A DNA stretch of 64,000 bases from Ochotona curzoniae (lineage: Eukaryota > Chordata > Mammalia > Lagomorpha > Ochotonidae). How positions within the stretch are numbered: the first letter of the stretch is position 1; each line of letters begins with the position of its first letter. This document shows positions 12,134-23,212 of the stretch, piece after piece. The notes below the pieces were generated by a model. It made no database searches. It was not told where the DNA came from and saw only the letters and a list, made by a program, of their open reading frames with translations. The stretch covers positions 8,430,001-8,494,000 of the forward strand of contig NW_024464918.1 in the NCBI RefSeq assembly GCF_017591425.1, in the 5' to 3' direction. The position numbers were made by a program, and so were the translations under genes.

Positions 12134-13079
12134 AGGAAAGATAATCTTAAAGCGATCAACCTCATACATGTGATCTACGAATGACTCAAATGTCCCAATG
12201 CAACATGTGAATATGAGATGAATGCGTGAATTTGGCAAAACAATATCAATGAGTGAATCTGTGAACATGACATGATGAAGTCGTTTGTATAACTCCCAAC
12301 TTTTCTGTAAGTTTGAAATTAAACCTAAAACGCTAAAAGAACATATAGAATGTGAGTACTTCTCATTGCTCCCTTATTCACCTTAATGTAAACCACAAAT
12401 GGCAGCTTTCCCACATCCTTATTAGTAGTATTTGAGTTCTGATTTGTTGTTTAATATGACAGGCATGTATTATGTTAGCATTATCAATCTGGATCGGCTC
12501 TTTCAAGAATTTTCTTCCTGCATGGCACAGAGACAAAACTGTGCCCAAGAAATCCACAGAAATTTGGTCATGTTATTCATCTTGTGTGGATCATCAACTT
12601 CATCCTTCCCTCCTCCAGATCCCATCAGACCTTCTCAAGCTTATGCAAGTCCTTGGCCAGGGTATGCACAGATCTTGAACATTAAGGAAAAAAAAGCACC
12701 AGTCTCTGCATGTAACTCTGACAACAGCTGCATATTGCAAGAGACAGATAGACACCTGGATTCCAATTTGACCTTGCTCTTGTGCATGTTCATCTCTCCT
12801 CCATGACACCTTGAACCAGTTTTCAAACTTACTTAAGGTCTAACCATTGCTTCCAAAATGTCAAATTCTCCACTGCTTGTACTAGTCATCTCTGATGAAA
12901 CTTATTCCTGACTTTGGTTACCTGAGGCACAGCAAGGATCACCCGGCAAGCACTTGACCTGCTCATTTCAACCCATGCTGCACATCACTACTATATCCTC
13001 ATCCTCTGAAAGCAGCTCATTAACTCAAACTTCAAGCACAGTGCAGTAAGGATCACATAAAAAGAAGAAATGAATATAA
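12134..13079. other. Unassigned DNA
   Basis: No gene seen. The longest frame is 124 codons (12,432-12,806, plus strand). It shows no domain, no composition bias and no splice or start context that supports it as coding. Confidence 0.5.
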
Positions 13080-13305
13080 TCATCAGTTTTTGAGTGTCTA
13101 CTCTGTGGCAAGTTGCATGGTGTCTATTATCTTTAACACTAACTACTTGATAAGCTGGTTATCATCACTGTTTTTGTAGATGAGAAGCTGAGAGAGAGTG
13201 AGGTTAAACCATTTGCCCAATATCTCTCTGTAATACAGGGTTACACTGGAACTTGAATCCAACTCTATTCATATCTCAAGGGCATGTATGCTGCCATGGC
13301 CACTA
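13080..13305 (-). repeat. MIR SINE, nearly full length, antisense
   Basis: This is the clearest MIR in the window. In order it has 'TTGAGTGTCTACTCTGTGGC' near 13,093, 'GGTTATCATCACTGTTTTTG' near 13,157, 'TAGATGAGAAGCTGAGAGAG' near 13,178, 'TTTGCCCAATATCTCTCTGT' near 13,211 and 'CACTGGAACTTGAATCCAAC' near 13,243. All of these are antisense MIR blocks in the right order and spacing. Confidence 0.85.
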
Positions 13306-14199
13306 GCTGTCATGTCCAGTGCATGTTTGTCCAGAAACTCAGGAAGTCTTGTACTTCATTCTTGCTTATTTATATCAGAAAGTAGATATATATTTAAGCA
13401 AATACAATGAGCCAACAATGCCACATTAAGACAGTCTTAACATCACATAAAAATGCAGTAATTTTCATACTCCCAGTAAGAAATAGCACAAAACTCTTCA
13501 ACAAAGAGTTAGTCTCGCAATATGAGCACTTTGCCTTTTTCCCTCAATCTGCAAAAATTCTATTTTTAAATCAAAGAAAATACTTAACACTCCTTCTTTG
13601 TCTTCCTACAAGTGTAATCTCACTTATATTTTACATGAGTGAGATAGGAAATATGTAGAACTATGTAATAAAAACTTTTTTTTTCTCTGCTGAGACTTAA
13701 TCCTATAAGAGCGTATAAATCATTTAAGTGGAATCTGGTCTATCTACCTAGTTTCCTTGCCGTTTGAACACTGAAGTATCATCTAGATCTGACATGTAGG
13801 CCTCCTTCTCCATGCAACTACACAAGCAACCATGTTTAGTAACTGGCATTTGAGCTAAGCCTGTACAACCACCACGCATCATCCAGTCCATTTTAGTGAT
13901 GTGTTCAATATGAGTGTGCACGCCATGAAACTTTATTCAGGGCAAAGTGCTGAAGGAAGACCAGGAAGGATGCAGCATTTACTTCTAAGTTCAGAGTTAC
14001 AGGAATATATGCCTGGAGTTTAAAAAGTGAACACAAAAGTAAAAGAAGATACAATAAAAAGAGAAATATTCCCAAGTTATCGGAGCACAAAATCCTAACT
14101 ATTCTGAAGCAACCACCTTAACATTTTCCAGTTACCTGTAAAATATGGTTTAAGCATCCCTCATCTGAAAATTTTAAACATCTCAAAATCTGAAGATTT
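13306..14199. other. Unassigned DNA
   Basis: Nothing recognised. Open frames (61-83 codons) show no family resemblance. Confidence 0.5.
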
Positions 14200-14540
14200 G
14201 AGGCCAGCATGGTGATATAAGACTAATCCTTTAATTGCACCACTGGAAACCTAAATGAAACTGGCTTGAGTTCCTGCTCCAGTTGCTCCACTTCTAATCT
14301 AACTCCTTGCTAGTGGCCTGGGAGGGCAGCAGAATATGGTCCAAGTGTTCAAAAACCTGTACCCACATGTGAAACCTGGAAGAAGCTCGTGGCTCCCCGC
14401 TTCAGACTGGCCCAACTGTGGCTGTTGTAGCATCTGAGGAGTGAAGCAATGCGGGAAAGATATCTTCGTCTGTTTGTCTCTCTCTTTCTCTCTCTCTCCC
14501 TCTCTCTCACTCACTCTGTGGGTGTGTCTTTAAAACATCT
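14200..14540 (+). repeat. CSINE, diverged
   Basis: It begins 'GAGGCCAGCATGGTGATATA'. It then has 'GTTGCTCCACTTCTAATCTA', 'GCTAGTGGCCTGGGAGGGCA', 'CTGTACCCACATGTGAAACC' and 'CTGGAAGAAGCTCGTGGCTC', and ends in a TC-rich tract before 'GTGTCTTTAAAACA'. Confidence 0.85.
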
Positions 14541-14620
14541 GAAAATGTCTGAGCACTGACAGGTTGCCTTAGTGAGAAAGTAGTTGCACTCAAACATGGG
14601 TGAATCATAAATACTGCATA

Positions 14621-14950
14621 GGGCCTGGTGCCGAGGCCTAGCGGCTGAAGTAATTGCCTTGAATGTGCCAGGATCCTATATGGGTGCAGGTTCTAATCCT
14701 GGCAGCTCCACTTCCCATCCAGCTCCCTGCTTGTGGCCTGGGAAAGCAGTTGAGGACGGCCCAAAGCCTTGGGACCCTGCACCTGTGTGTGAGACCTGGA
14801 GGAAGTTCCTGGCTCCGGGCTTTGGATTGGTGCAGCACCGGCCATTGTGCTCACTTGGGGAGTGAATCATCAGATGGTAGATCTTCCTTTCTGTCTCTCA
14901 TCCTCTCTGTATATCTGACTTTGCAATAAAAAATAGCTATTTTTAAAAAT
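14621..14950 (+). repeat. CSINE, young-type, full length
   Basis: It begins 'GGGCCTGGTGCCGAGGCCTA' and has a B-box-like GGTTCTAATCC at 14,689-14,699. The blocks 'GGGAAAGCAGTTGAGGACGG', 'CCCAAAGCCTTGGGACCCTG' and 'CTTGGGGAGTGAATCATCAG' follow, then the 'CTCTGTATATCTGACTTTGC' tail. It lies 80 bases downstream of another plus-strand CSINE. The overlapping frames of 64-88 codons on both strands belong to the repeat. Confidence 0.95.
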
Positions 14951-15090
14951 TACATAAAATTGCCTTAAGGCTATGTGAATGATGCATATGTGAAACAGAT
15001 ATATTTCATGCCAAGACCTGAGCCTCATGTTCAAGGTAATGCATTGTCTATATGTAAATATTTCAAGTTTTATAAACATCTAAAATATTG

Positions 15091-15395
15091 AGCCTGGCCT
15101 TGTGGCATGGCAGGTGAATCCACCATCTGCAATGATGGCAACCCATAAGGATAACACTTCATGTCTTGGCTGCTTCAGATCTGATTTTGCATCCTGCTAA
15201 GAGAATGCAAAAAGCAGCAGAGGAAGGTCAACGCTTTTGTATCCCCATCAGTTACAAGCGAGATCAAATCAAAGTGTCTGGTTTTATGCTTCAACTTCAC
15301 CCGATCATGGCTGTCAGCGCCATCTACGAAGTGAACCATTGCAAGGAAGACCTCCACTATTGCAACTTACATATCAGTAATTCTTTTAAATAAGT
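15091..15395 (+). repeat. CSINE, strongly diverged
   Basis: 'GAGCCTGGCCTTGTGGCATG' starts it, and 'AAAAGCAGCAGAGGAAGGTC' and 'GAAGTGAACCATTGCAAGGA' with 'AAGACCTCCACTATTG' keep the CSINE order. The centre is rearranged or heavily mutated. Confidence 0.6.
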
Positions 15396-15564
15396 GGATC
15401 TATATTAAAAAATTAAATATATGAAACACTTCTAGAGCCCAGTGTTTCTGACAAGGGCAACTCTCAGTTACTGTATTCTCAATCTGCCTTGTTCCTTGCA
15501 TCCTTCCCTTCCTCCTTTTCTCAGACTCACCAAGTTTACCTTCTCTTTATTTCCCCAACCTGTG

Positions 15565-15645
15565 TGCCTTCCTCCTCCATCTCCCTCTCTCTGCAACTCT
15601 GCCTTTCTAAAAGGCATAAAATAAATCTTTAAAAAATGTGACACT
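15565..15645 (+). repeat. CSINE 3' tail fragment
   Basis: Only the tail is clear: 'CTCTCTGCAACTCTGCCTTT' then 'AAAATAAATCTTTAAAAAAT'. The sequence upstream (15,430-15,565) is pyrimidine-rich and does not align with the CSINE body. This is therefore a truncated or recombined copy. Confidence 0.6.
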
Positions 15646-17529
15646 GTAATATACTTAAAAATCATCAATTAGCTTATCATTAAACAAATGATCCAATGTT
15701 TACTTAGGTTGAATAAGTATGATTCGCAGAACACCATCCCAACACGACTTTTCCAGTTGCACTCATATACCCTGAATGACAAACAGGAGTGATTGTCTAA
15801 GGCTGAGGATGGCGGGGGAGGAGAGAAGAGTTGAGAAAGGGTAGGACACAGGTGCTAAGGCGCAGTAAGACAGAAGCAGGTTTCAGTCATGCATTTCACT
15901 TAGAGTTTCTTTAGGTAACAATAACGTATTGTAGATCTCAAGCTACGGAAAGGACTATAGATGTTCTCACTATAAAGAAGTAGTGAATGCTTAAGAGAAA
16001 TATGCTTACCCTAATTTGAACATGATAGGATATGCCCATGTCATGAACCAACATATGTTGTCACATCAATATGTAGTTTTATCAGTTAAAAAGCTTTTGC
16101 TTTTCTATCTCATTTCTCATTATGATCTTTATGTTGTAGATTCATCTTCTCAACTTACAAATAATCCTGAGAAGTTCTCCTCATTTAGGTCCTAAAGTTT
16201 ATCCCAGAAGTATTCTGTACTTTGAGGCATACAAATCATCTACTTTTTAAGCACATTTCCCCCTTTATCACACCGATGTAAACTCTGAAGGTTTCCACAC
16301 CTGGATCTTCCTTTACCAGCTCCAGGCTCCTTCCCACTGCGTTCTAAAGCAAAAAAAAAAAAAAAAGGAAATACCAAGGCCTCTTTTTTCTGTCAGTTGG
16401 TCACTCAGGTCCTCCAGGAGTGAAAGAAACAAAGATGGATGCTTCTCCAGTCCTTCCTGGGAGATGCCCTCCATGCTCCTATGACTCGATGATTATCTGT
16501 CCATCTCCCAGCTCATCAATTCTCTTTGGATATACATCTCACTGTATCCTCCAGGCTCTTCTGCTGAGATCACCTGCCAGTGGGCACATACTTCAAGAAG
16601 AGCGGTCTCCAACCAACACACTTGCTGTGGGATGTCTGGGAGTCATGTTAGATCGACCTCAGGGAATGTGTTGGTGGCATCTAAAGGCAGCCTTTCTCTG
16701 TCACTGTTAGGACATTTTGGACAGCCTCTTTTCTAGACTTTTTGTTAAAGTTTTAATTAGACACTAGTCAACCACATTTGCTCATCCCCCAGAGACACAC
16801 CCCGAGGCTCATGAATTCACTGTGCAGCCCTTTTAACTAAGTCCACCAACAATCATGAATAATTCTTTCAAAAATCTTGTCATTTTCAACTTTGTTTTTC
16901 ATTTTCAACTTTTGATCTCTATGAATGCCAACAATTTATGACTGACAAAACTATTCTGGAGTCAGCTTTTCACAAATACTGCCTATATGCCCTATGTTGT
17001 ACTTTGGAATTTGAATTGGTGGTTCTTATTTTCTCAGAGTTTTGGGTAAATTTTAGATGCACAAAATATCTCACAGGTATGAATCTCTTCCAAAGAACTT
17101 TCACCCAACGTCATTACATTTTTTATCCAAAAAAACATATTCTGTACTGAAATCCACCTATATTTGTATATGTGTGAGACAACTAAGTAACTGCAACCTA
17201 CTTGCACACATTCATAGTTTAGGTTTAGTTTTAAATCATCTCATCTGTTGCTAGCTGTGTGCTCAATAAAATTATAATCTCTGAAGCAATAAATGAATGA
17301 ACAAGTCATAGCAAGTATGGCAATTCCCAGAGGAACAGTCTCTGTGAAACAGGTGCATCTCAGCATGGAGGCACTCTTTCAGTAATCTCAGGAGAAAACC
17401 TTTTGAAAAGCTTCCTTCTGTTCTTCCTCAACTGAATGGAAGCAGAGACATTTGCTGAGATTTTACCTCCAGGAAAAAGCAAGTCCGTGGGGACCCCTGG
17501 TTACCATGTCACAGTGGTTACAAAAGCAG
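15646..17529. other. Unassigned 1.9-kb interval
   Basis: No supported gene. A 16-base A run lies at 16,351-16,366 without a recognisable SINE body before it. The 96-codon frame at 16,420-16,710 has no domain. The area near 17,250-17,300 ('GTGTGCTCAATAAA' followed by 'AATAAATGAATGAA') looks like the 3' end of an L2/MIR-type element, but too little is left to call it. Confidence 0.5.
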
Positions 17530-17705
17530 AGTGCTTCTCAACCATGGATGGTTTCTCTCCCTAAGGGACTTACAGCAATACTGGAAGCATGTTTGATGGT
17601 CATAACTGGTTAAGAAAGGGTATTCACCAGTATCTCATGGATGGAGACTGCTAAACACAGACAGGGTAATCCCTTTACCACAGAAGTAGTTCAGGTAAAA
17701 TAACA
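17530..17705 (+). mobile_element. MER20-like hAT-Charlie DNA transposon fossil
   Basis: It follows the MER20 order: 'TGCTTCTCAACCATGG', 'TCTCTCCCTAAGGGAC', 'TTACAGCAATACTGGAAGC', 'TGATGGTCATAACTGG', then 'GGAGACTGCTAAACAC'. MER20 is a small non-autonomous hAT element, about 220 bp, present across placental mammals. It is placed on the plus strand by the 5' 'tctcaacc' start. The 3' terminal inverted repeat is not clear and the 5' end is partial. The alternative is another small Charlie family. Confidence 0.6.
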
Positions 17706-17899
17706 AAAGTATTGAGGGTAAGAAACGTTGTTTTACTTAAGGATGATAATCAGTACAAAAAAACCTGGTCACTGACAAATCAAAACTTTGTGTTCATGTC
17801 CTTCATGGATTCCACTATGAAATAACTTGGCAAAGCACATCTCCTATAGATAAGAAAGTATGTCTAGGAGTTCGATCTTGGGGTTTGGGTGGATGGAAT

Positions 17900-20520
17900 T
17901 CCCAGCAGCTTGTGGCTGCTGAGGGTACCTGAGCCAGGTCAGATTCAGTGCTTGAGGACCTAACCCCAGCCACTGCTGCCAAGTGGTGAGTGAATCCTGG
18001 GCTTGCAGGCAGCCCAAGCACCAACTGGCACTGGGCTTTGCCTGCTGGCTACCTGATGGTGAGCTATGTGGTCTTGGGGGTGTGGAATTATTGCATAGGG
18101 ACATCCATAGATAAGGCCACTGTATGTGTAGGTGAGGAATGAATCCTGAGGGACTCCCTACAACAGGGTCACTGTACTTGCATGAAAGTGAGACTTGGTG
18201 CTTTGGAATGGAGAAATCAGAAGATCTGTATGGGTTAAACTGATACACCAGCCCACTTAGGAGTCTTGAGTAGAGCTTCTTAGCATGGAACATTGCTGAC
18301 CACCCCACGCTAGTCCACAGGAAGGCTAGGGCTGGGGACCTGTCCAGCAGGGTTAGGTCCCAGTACCTGACTGAGTGTTGCAGCAGGCGATGGGTCACAT
18401 TAAACAGCACATGAGAGAACCAGGTCTGGGAGTAGATTCTCTGGGGGATATGTGGGCCAAATCCTGTGGAAATACAAGCCCCACTGGCCAGCTCAAGAGT
18501 TGGGGTGGTTATAGATTGAGGTAGGTGTGACCTGGGAATCTGCCATCACTCACGGATACAGGGATCAACAATAGTCTGGCACGTCCAGGCTGCAGCACCT
18601 GCATGTGCATCTTAAAACAGGGAGTAGGGTGGGCCAGGCTGCAACATTCACCTGCTCATACAAGGCCAAGTGGAGGGGCCTAGAATCTGCTGGCATGTAT
18701 GAGATCTGGGTCTAGGAGTTGTCCAAGTGGTGGTACATCGGAAACTCTCCTAGTGGGTCTTAGCTCCTGATGGTGAGCACATGGTCCAGGCCTGGATATT
18801 GGGCAAGCTGGGCAAGGTAGCTTCAACTGTTCAGAAATATGTGGGTTGATTTTGGAAGGGGAAGGACCGTGCAGGGCTGAGCAAAACTTAACTCACTGGC
18901 AAGTACGGAAACCAGGCTGGAGTGCAGATCATGCCAGGTTAGGCTTTTCCATCCACCAGTTTGCATGAGCCCAGTCGGGATTGGATCAGACTAAGTAGGG
19001 CCAGGTTCCAGCACTTGCCAGCGAGAGTTGGGACTGGGGGTGGGCCAGATCCACCAGGTTATAGCATCCAAAGGCAAATGCCAAGACAACTGAAGGAATA
19101 GCCAAGCTGGGTCAGAGCAACCACTGGCACATGCAAGACCAATGTCTGGGAACAAACATGGTTGGGGAGCTAAGGCATCCATCTGGCTGGGTTGTGGTTC
19201 CCACTGGTGAATGTAAAGGCCAGAGTGAGGGCTGCTATCTGGTCTGGGTTTGACTGTAGTATCCCTCAGCACCAGTGGGCACTGCGTCTGGGTTCCCAAG
19301 ATTGGGTTAGACTCCAGTATCCACTGGTGCCCGTGAGTACCAGAGTAGGGGTAGGATGGGCTAGGCTAAGTCTCTGCCCCTACTGAGCCATGTGCGAGCT
19401 ATGTCTGGGTGTGGACCAGTCAGGAAAGGTGACTGTACTTCGTGGGACAGGAGGTAGAATAAATAGGGCTGGCCCATGGACTTACCGGTATGTGCCAGTT
19501 CTGGCACTGGGAGAGGTTCTGATGGAGGAGCTTGGGGAACTCCTCTGTCAGGACACAATCCCTGCAAGTGAGTGCAAGAACTATGGTAAGAATCAATCAG
19601 ACCAGACCAGGGAATGGTATCCACCAGCATACATTTGGCACAGGTCAGGGGAGAACCAGGCTGGGCCAGTTGACATTGACTTCATTGTGTACCAGAATGG
19701 AGTGTGGGTTGAGTTGGGTTGGGTCGCAAACCAATCCAGTTCACAGGAGGGCTTGGAATTGGGGGCCAGCTGGGCTGTGCTAGGCTGTAGCCCCAAAGAG
19801 TGTGAGCTGGAATTAGGGATGGGACGGGCCCAGCTAGACTATAGCACCCAGTGGTGAATACTGAGGTGAGGCACGCCATGCCAGCCTAGGCTGCAGCATC
19901 CAACCAGCACATGTGAGACCCTGGGGGGAATGGAGGCAAAGCCAGTTAGTGGAGTTACATAAAGCTCTGCTGCTGAACCACTACTCCCACTGGAGAGCAT
20001 GAGTTGGGATAGGGGCAGACCAGGCCAGGCAGGGCTACAACACTTGATGGCCACATGTGAGCTAGAATAGGGAAAAGCGAGGGCTGGGTTGACTATTCCT
20101 ACTGGTACATGCATAACTTAGATTGGGTGTGGGTTGGTTTGGCTTTGCCACAGCATCAGCTGGCAGATGCTGGCAAGGGGGGCAGATTCTGTCAAGTTAA
20201 ACTGCCCAACCACCTGGAGAGTGCAAGATTCAGGAGTGGAAATGGGCCCAGTAGGGAAACAGTGGGCACCTCCCTCTTGGGTTGCCACTTTGACTGGTGA
20301 GCATGAGAACCAGGACTGAGGCAGGCAAGGCTAGACAGAGAGTAGCACCTGCTGGTACATGTGTGGGTTGGATAGTGCGGCTGGTTGTGCTGAACTAGGC
20401 TTCAATGCCCAGTGATGTGTATGACAGCTGAATGGGATGTGAGACAGACTGGAACAATCTGTTCTACATACTGGCAAGCATGTGAACCAAGGCAGGGGAT
20501 GGGCTTAGTGTGGGTTATTA
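17900..20520 (+). repeat. Degenerate minisatellite, period about 55-60 bp
   Basis: A recurring motif close to 'CACTGG-NNCATGTGAG' followed by a G-rich 'CTGGG..TGGG' part and 'AGGCTGYAGCA' repeats along the block. Motif starts are near 17,969; 18,048; 18,115; 18,170; 18,590; 18,641; 18,687; 18,765; 18,823; 18,888; 18,945; 19,005; 19,061; 19,118; 19,194; 19,255; 19,312; 19,371; 19,839; 19,890; 19,981; 20,036; 20,091; 20,150; 20,203; 20,280; 20,342; 20,400 and 20,460. Spacing is mostly 51-65 bases. Units differ a lot from each other, so the array is old or was amplified from already diverged units. Open frames of 188 codons (minus, 17,844-18,410) and 155 codons (plus, 19,390-19,857) lie in it and have no domain. 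Confidence 0.75.
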
Positions 20521-21263
20521 CAGGTTTGTGTAGAAGACAAGGTTGCAGACAAAACTGAACCAGCAATTGCAACCATCAGCATGCACATATGCTGACTGTG
20601 GTGACAAACTGTGCTGGATCCTGTATTGGCAAGTAAATAAGACCTCTGAGATCACCTCTAATGAAGTTTCTTCGGGGATTACCCCCAACTGAATTGCTGG
20701 ACTCAGAACCCCAACAATAGAGAGAATTGCAGGTTCCAAGGTCTGACTGTGGAGTGCATGTGTCAGAGCTTGGCCTCCCCTGTGGTTTATATGGAGCAGT
20801 GGACAACATATCCAGGTGAATATGGAGGATATGGCATTACACTGGAGTCTGCAGAGGACACCTGGTACCACAACATAGGATGGAGGGCAAAACAAATCGA
20901 CCAACTACCCCAGCCACGGGGTGGTAGTGAATATCTGGGCAGAGACTCTCAGGTGGACTATGTCAGCCGGTGGATTCTGGAGATTTTATTGTGTTTGGAG
21001 TGGCCAGATCAGTGGTAAAGCAGAACTGTGGAACTATATAAGCCTCTTGAGGAGAAGCCTCAAAGCATGTCCCACATTGGGGACCATGGGATGGATGGGA
21101 GGCTGAGTATAGCTTCTCCCCTTCTCTCTCCCCTTCCTCCAGATTCAGGAAAGGAAAAAAGAGAATGCAGAAATGGTGATCTTACCCATCGTCCTGTAGC
21201 CTTTGACCCTTATCACCCTGATCAACTATGTAAAAGTCATAAAAAATAAAAATAATTAATTTT
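20520..21263 (+). other. Unique 3' segment of the VNTR element
   Basis: No tandem units are seen here. It holds 'GAACTATATAAGCCTCTTGA' near 21,030, a pyrimidine-rich stretch at about 21,114-21,142, and an A/T-rich end with AATAAA at 21,245-21,250. This order (promoter-like box, about 210 bases, then a polyadenylation signal) is what an LTR R region or a retroposon 3' end would have. The identity remains unknown. Confidence 0.5.
21033..21041 (+). promoter_or_regulatory. TATA-box-like sequence in the VNTR element
   Basis: TATATAAG lies in a GC-neutral context directly after the repeat element's unique part. By analogy with LTR promoters it could set a start about 25-30 bases downstream. No transcription evidence is available from sequence alone. 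Confidence 0.4.
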
Positions 21264-22399
21264 TGAAATAAGTCTAAGAGGGTTTGGCGCGCCACACTCA
21301 ATCAGTGTAAAGGGAGAAGAACATTAGCTTATCACTTTCAACATGTCTGATTACATATTCTTGAAAAGGATTGTGAAAAGCCACATGCCTGTGCAAAGTT
21401 TTATGTATGTATATTATGTATATTAAATATATGCTATCCAAACTCAAATCTGAAACATTGTTTATTCAGTAATGAATACTGTCCATGCCCAAAATGGCCA
21501 TGCCCAAGCTTATGGTCAAAGTAGACCTTCCAATCAAAAGGTCCAGGTTGCACCTGGCTTAGGCAAAAGACAATTTTGCTTCTCAAGCAGCCCTACTATT
21601 TTTACCAAGGTAGCATGTTTATAGTCACCTACTTTTTCATCATGTACCTGGTGTAGCCCCAGACTACATGAAACAATTTCTAGTTTTACCTGGTCTGTTG
21701 GTGGAAAACAAATAGGAAAATAAATAGTTAAGAGGATGTAAAGGAAGACAGCTTTGTTGAGGAAAAACAATGATACAGGAGGCTGCTTTTGTACTACCGG
21801 GCCAGTGGCATTCCATGTCTATTATGTAGAGTAGGCGTGTGAACATTTAATTCTAGGATATCCTGATATCAGACACCGAAGGAAAAAAAAACAACTCAGT
21901 CAGTCAGTGTGTGCCATGATGTTTTCATACCAGAGTCAGAGCCAGATCCATTAGAGGTACACACGGCCAGCATGCCTCAATATAGACACCAGGACTCCTC
22001 AAGCAACTGGTACAAAGCATGCACTTGTCACATCCCTGTGCTGTATGACAACAGAAGGATACAGTCCTTCCTGAAGTGCACAGATATGCTTAATGAGGCC
22101 ATACAGCTCACAAGCCTAGGCAGTCAACCTGACCAAGAGAGTTGGGTCTAACACAGGCTGTGAGCAAATGTTTCAGGCCTAAGTCCTTATTGGTGTTGTT
22201 AAGACGGGGGAGAAAGCTTAGGATGGTGAGGTTCTCCTTCCTGCTGCTACCTCCCTCCAGTTATATCAGGTTTCCTGCTCAGCAGCCATATCCTCCTCAT
22301 TCCATTGTTACATACTTCACTTTCCTACTTCTGTCCTGAAATCCAATCTCCTCCACACCAAACACAAACTTTCATTCTCCAAAACGCTATAATCTATTA

Positions 22400-22515
22400 C
22401 TCTTTCTTCATTAACATCTCATTACCGCTATTTAGCAGATGAACCTTCAAAGTAAGGACACAAGCTAATTGCCCAGAGGTTACATGGGCATGCCGAGCTT
22501 TGAAGTAATACATTT
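22400..22515 (-). repeat. Possible MIR fragment, antisense
   Basis: 'TTTAGCAGATGAACCTTCAA' and 'AATTGCCCAGAGGTTACATG' resemble the antisense MIR core ('cagatgaggaaactgaggc... ttgcccaaggtcac'). Divergence is high. Confidence 0.4.
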
Positions 22516-23177
22516 CCTTTGTAGTTTTTTTCCCTCCAAATTGCCTTCTTGAGAATCAGCTAGGTGTTTAGCAATGTGTTCTTTCCAGTTATACTTGCAC
22601 ATGATCATGCCCTGTTAGACGAAAAAGGTAGTCCAATCCATTTGAAATCTCAGTTGAGACAGTGAGATCTGTTGAGACAGTGGCAGAGTGCAGAGATTCA
22701 GTGAGTGTACAAGTTGTTTTAGTTGCGGTATAAAATCATGACAGATGTCACTGTCCTCTTGTATCTATGACAGGCGACCTTCCTATCCTGTTTATCTAGT
22801 TGCCTTACTGTCCATCCGTTCACATCTGTCTATCTCCATCACTTACTCTTATACTGGGTACCGACTAGGCACCTACTATATACTTACTGTTCACAGTATG
22901 TACTCATGAGCAGCAGATGAGAAAAGACTACTTTTTCTGAGTTTGTATTCTAATGGGAAACTTCATTCTTTCCTGCTCTAACTTAACCTCCTCAGGAATG
23001 CACATTGTTAAAAGTAAATAACTAAAGTCAAACATGCATTGAGGGGGCTCTTCTGATTGCTCTGCAGTCCCCATCTTTTCTTTACCTCCGTAAGAATGTA
23101 GGAGCTCAGAGTGCCTAAGATTTCCTCTAGGTACATGTGCTGACATCAGTGGTTATCTCAGCAGGTTCATACGTGAT

Positions 23178-23212
23178 TGTGTATATATGTGTGTGTGTGC
23201 ACACGTGTGCTT
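23178..23212 (+). repeat. Short (TG)n with TGCACACGTGTGC palindrome
   Basis: A TATATGTG run leads into TGTGTGTG and CACACGTGTG. It is a small alternating purine/pyrimidine tract with an internal palindrome. Confidence 0.8.

Larger units (their letters stand above)
17826..21263 (+). mobile_element. Unusual VNTR-bearing element, about 3.4 kb, degenerate 57-bp units plus unique 3' end
   Basis: This block is visibly richer in G and C than its flanks. Most of it is a degenerate tandem array listed at 17,900-20,520. It is followed by a non-repetitive segment (20,520-21,263) with a TATA box, an AATAAA and an A-rich end. A candidate 8-bp duplication TGAAATAA lies at 17,818-17,825 and 21,264-21,271, which would make this one insertion. 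The boundaries and the plus orientation rest on that weak match and on the A-rich right end. Two readings fit: a solo retroviral-type LTR whose U3 is expanded by tandem repeats, or a non-autonomous composite retroelement of the SVA type with a central VNTR. I do not recognise the family. No coding function is supported. Confidence 0.55.

Noticed and set aside
12432..12806. 124-codon frame, plus strand
   Set aside because: No domain, no composition bias and no splice or start context; a frame of this length can occur by chance in 64 kb.
14659..14929. Overlapping open frames of 64-88 codons on both strands
   Set aside because: They lie wholly inside a CSINE, and near-identical frames recur in other CSINE copies (3,252-3,574; 40,263-40,648; 43,362-43,695).
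16351..16366. A run of 16 A, as in a SINE tail
   Set aside because: No CSINE or other SINE body precedes it on either strand.
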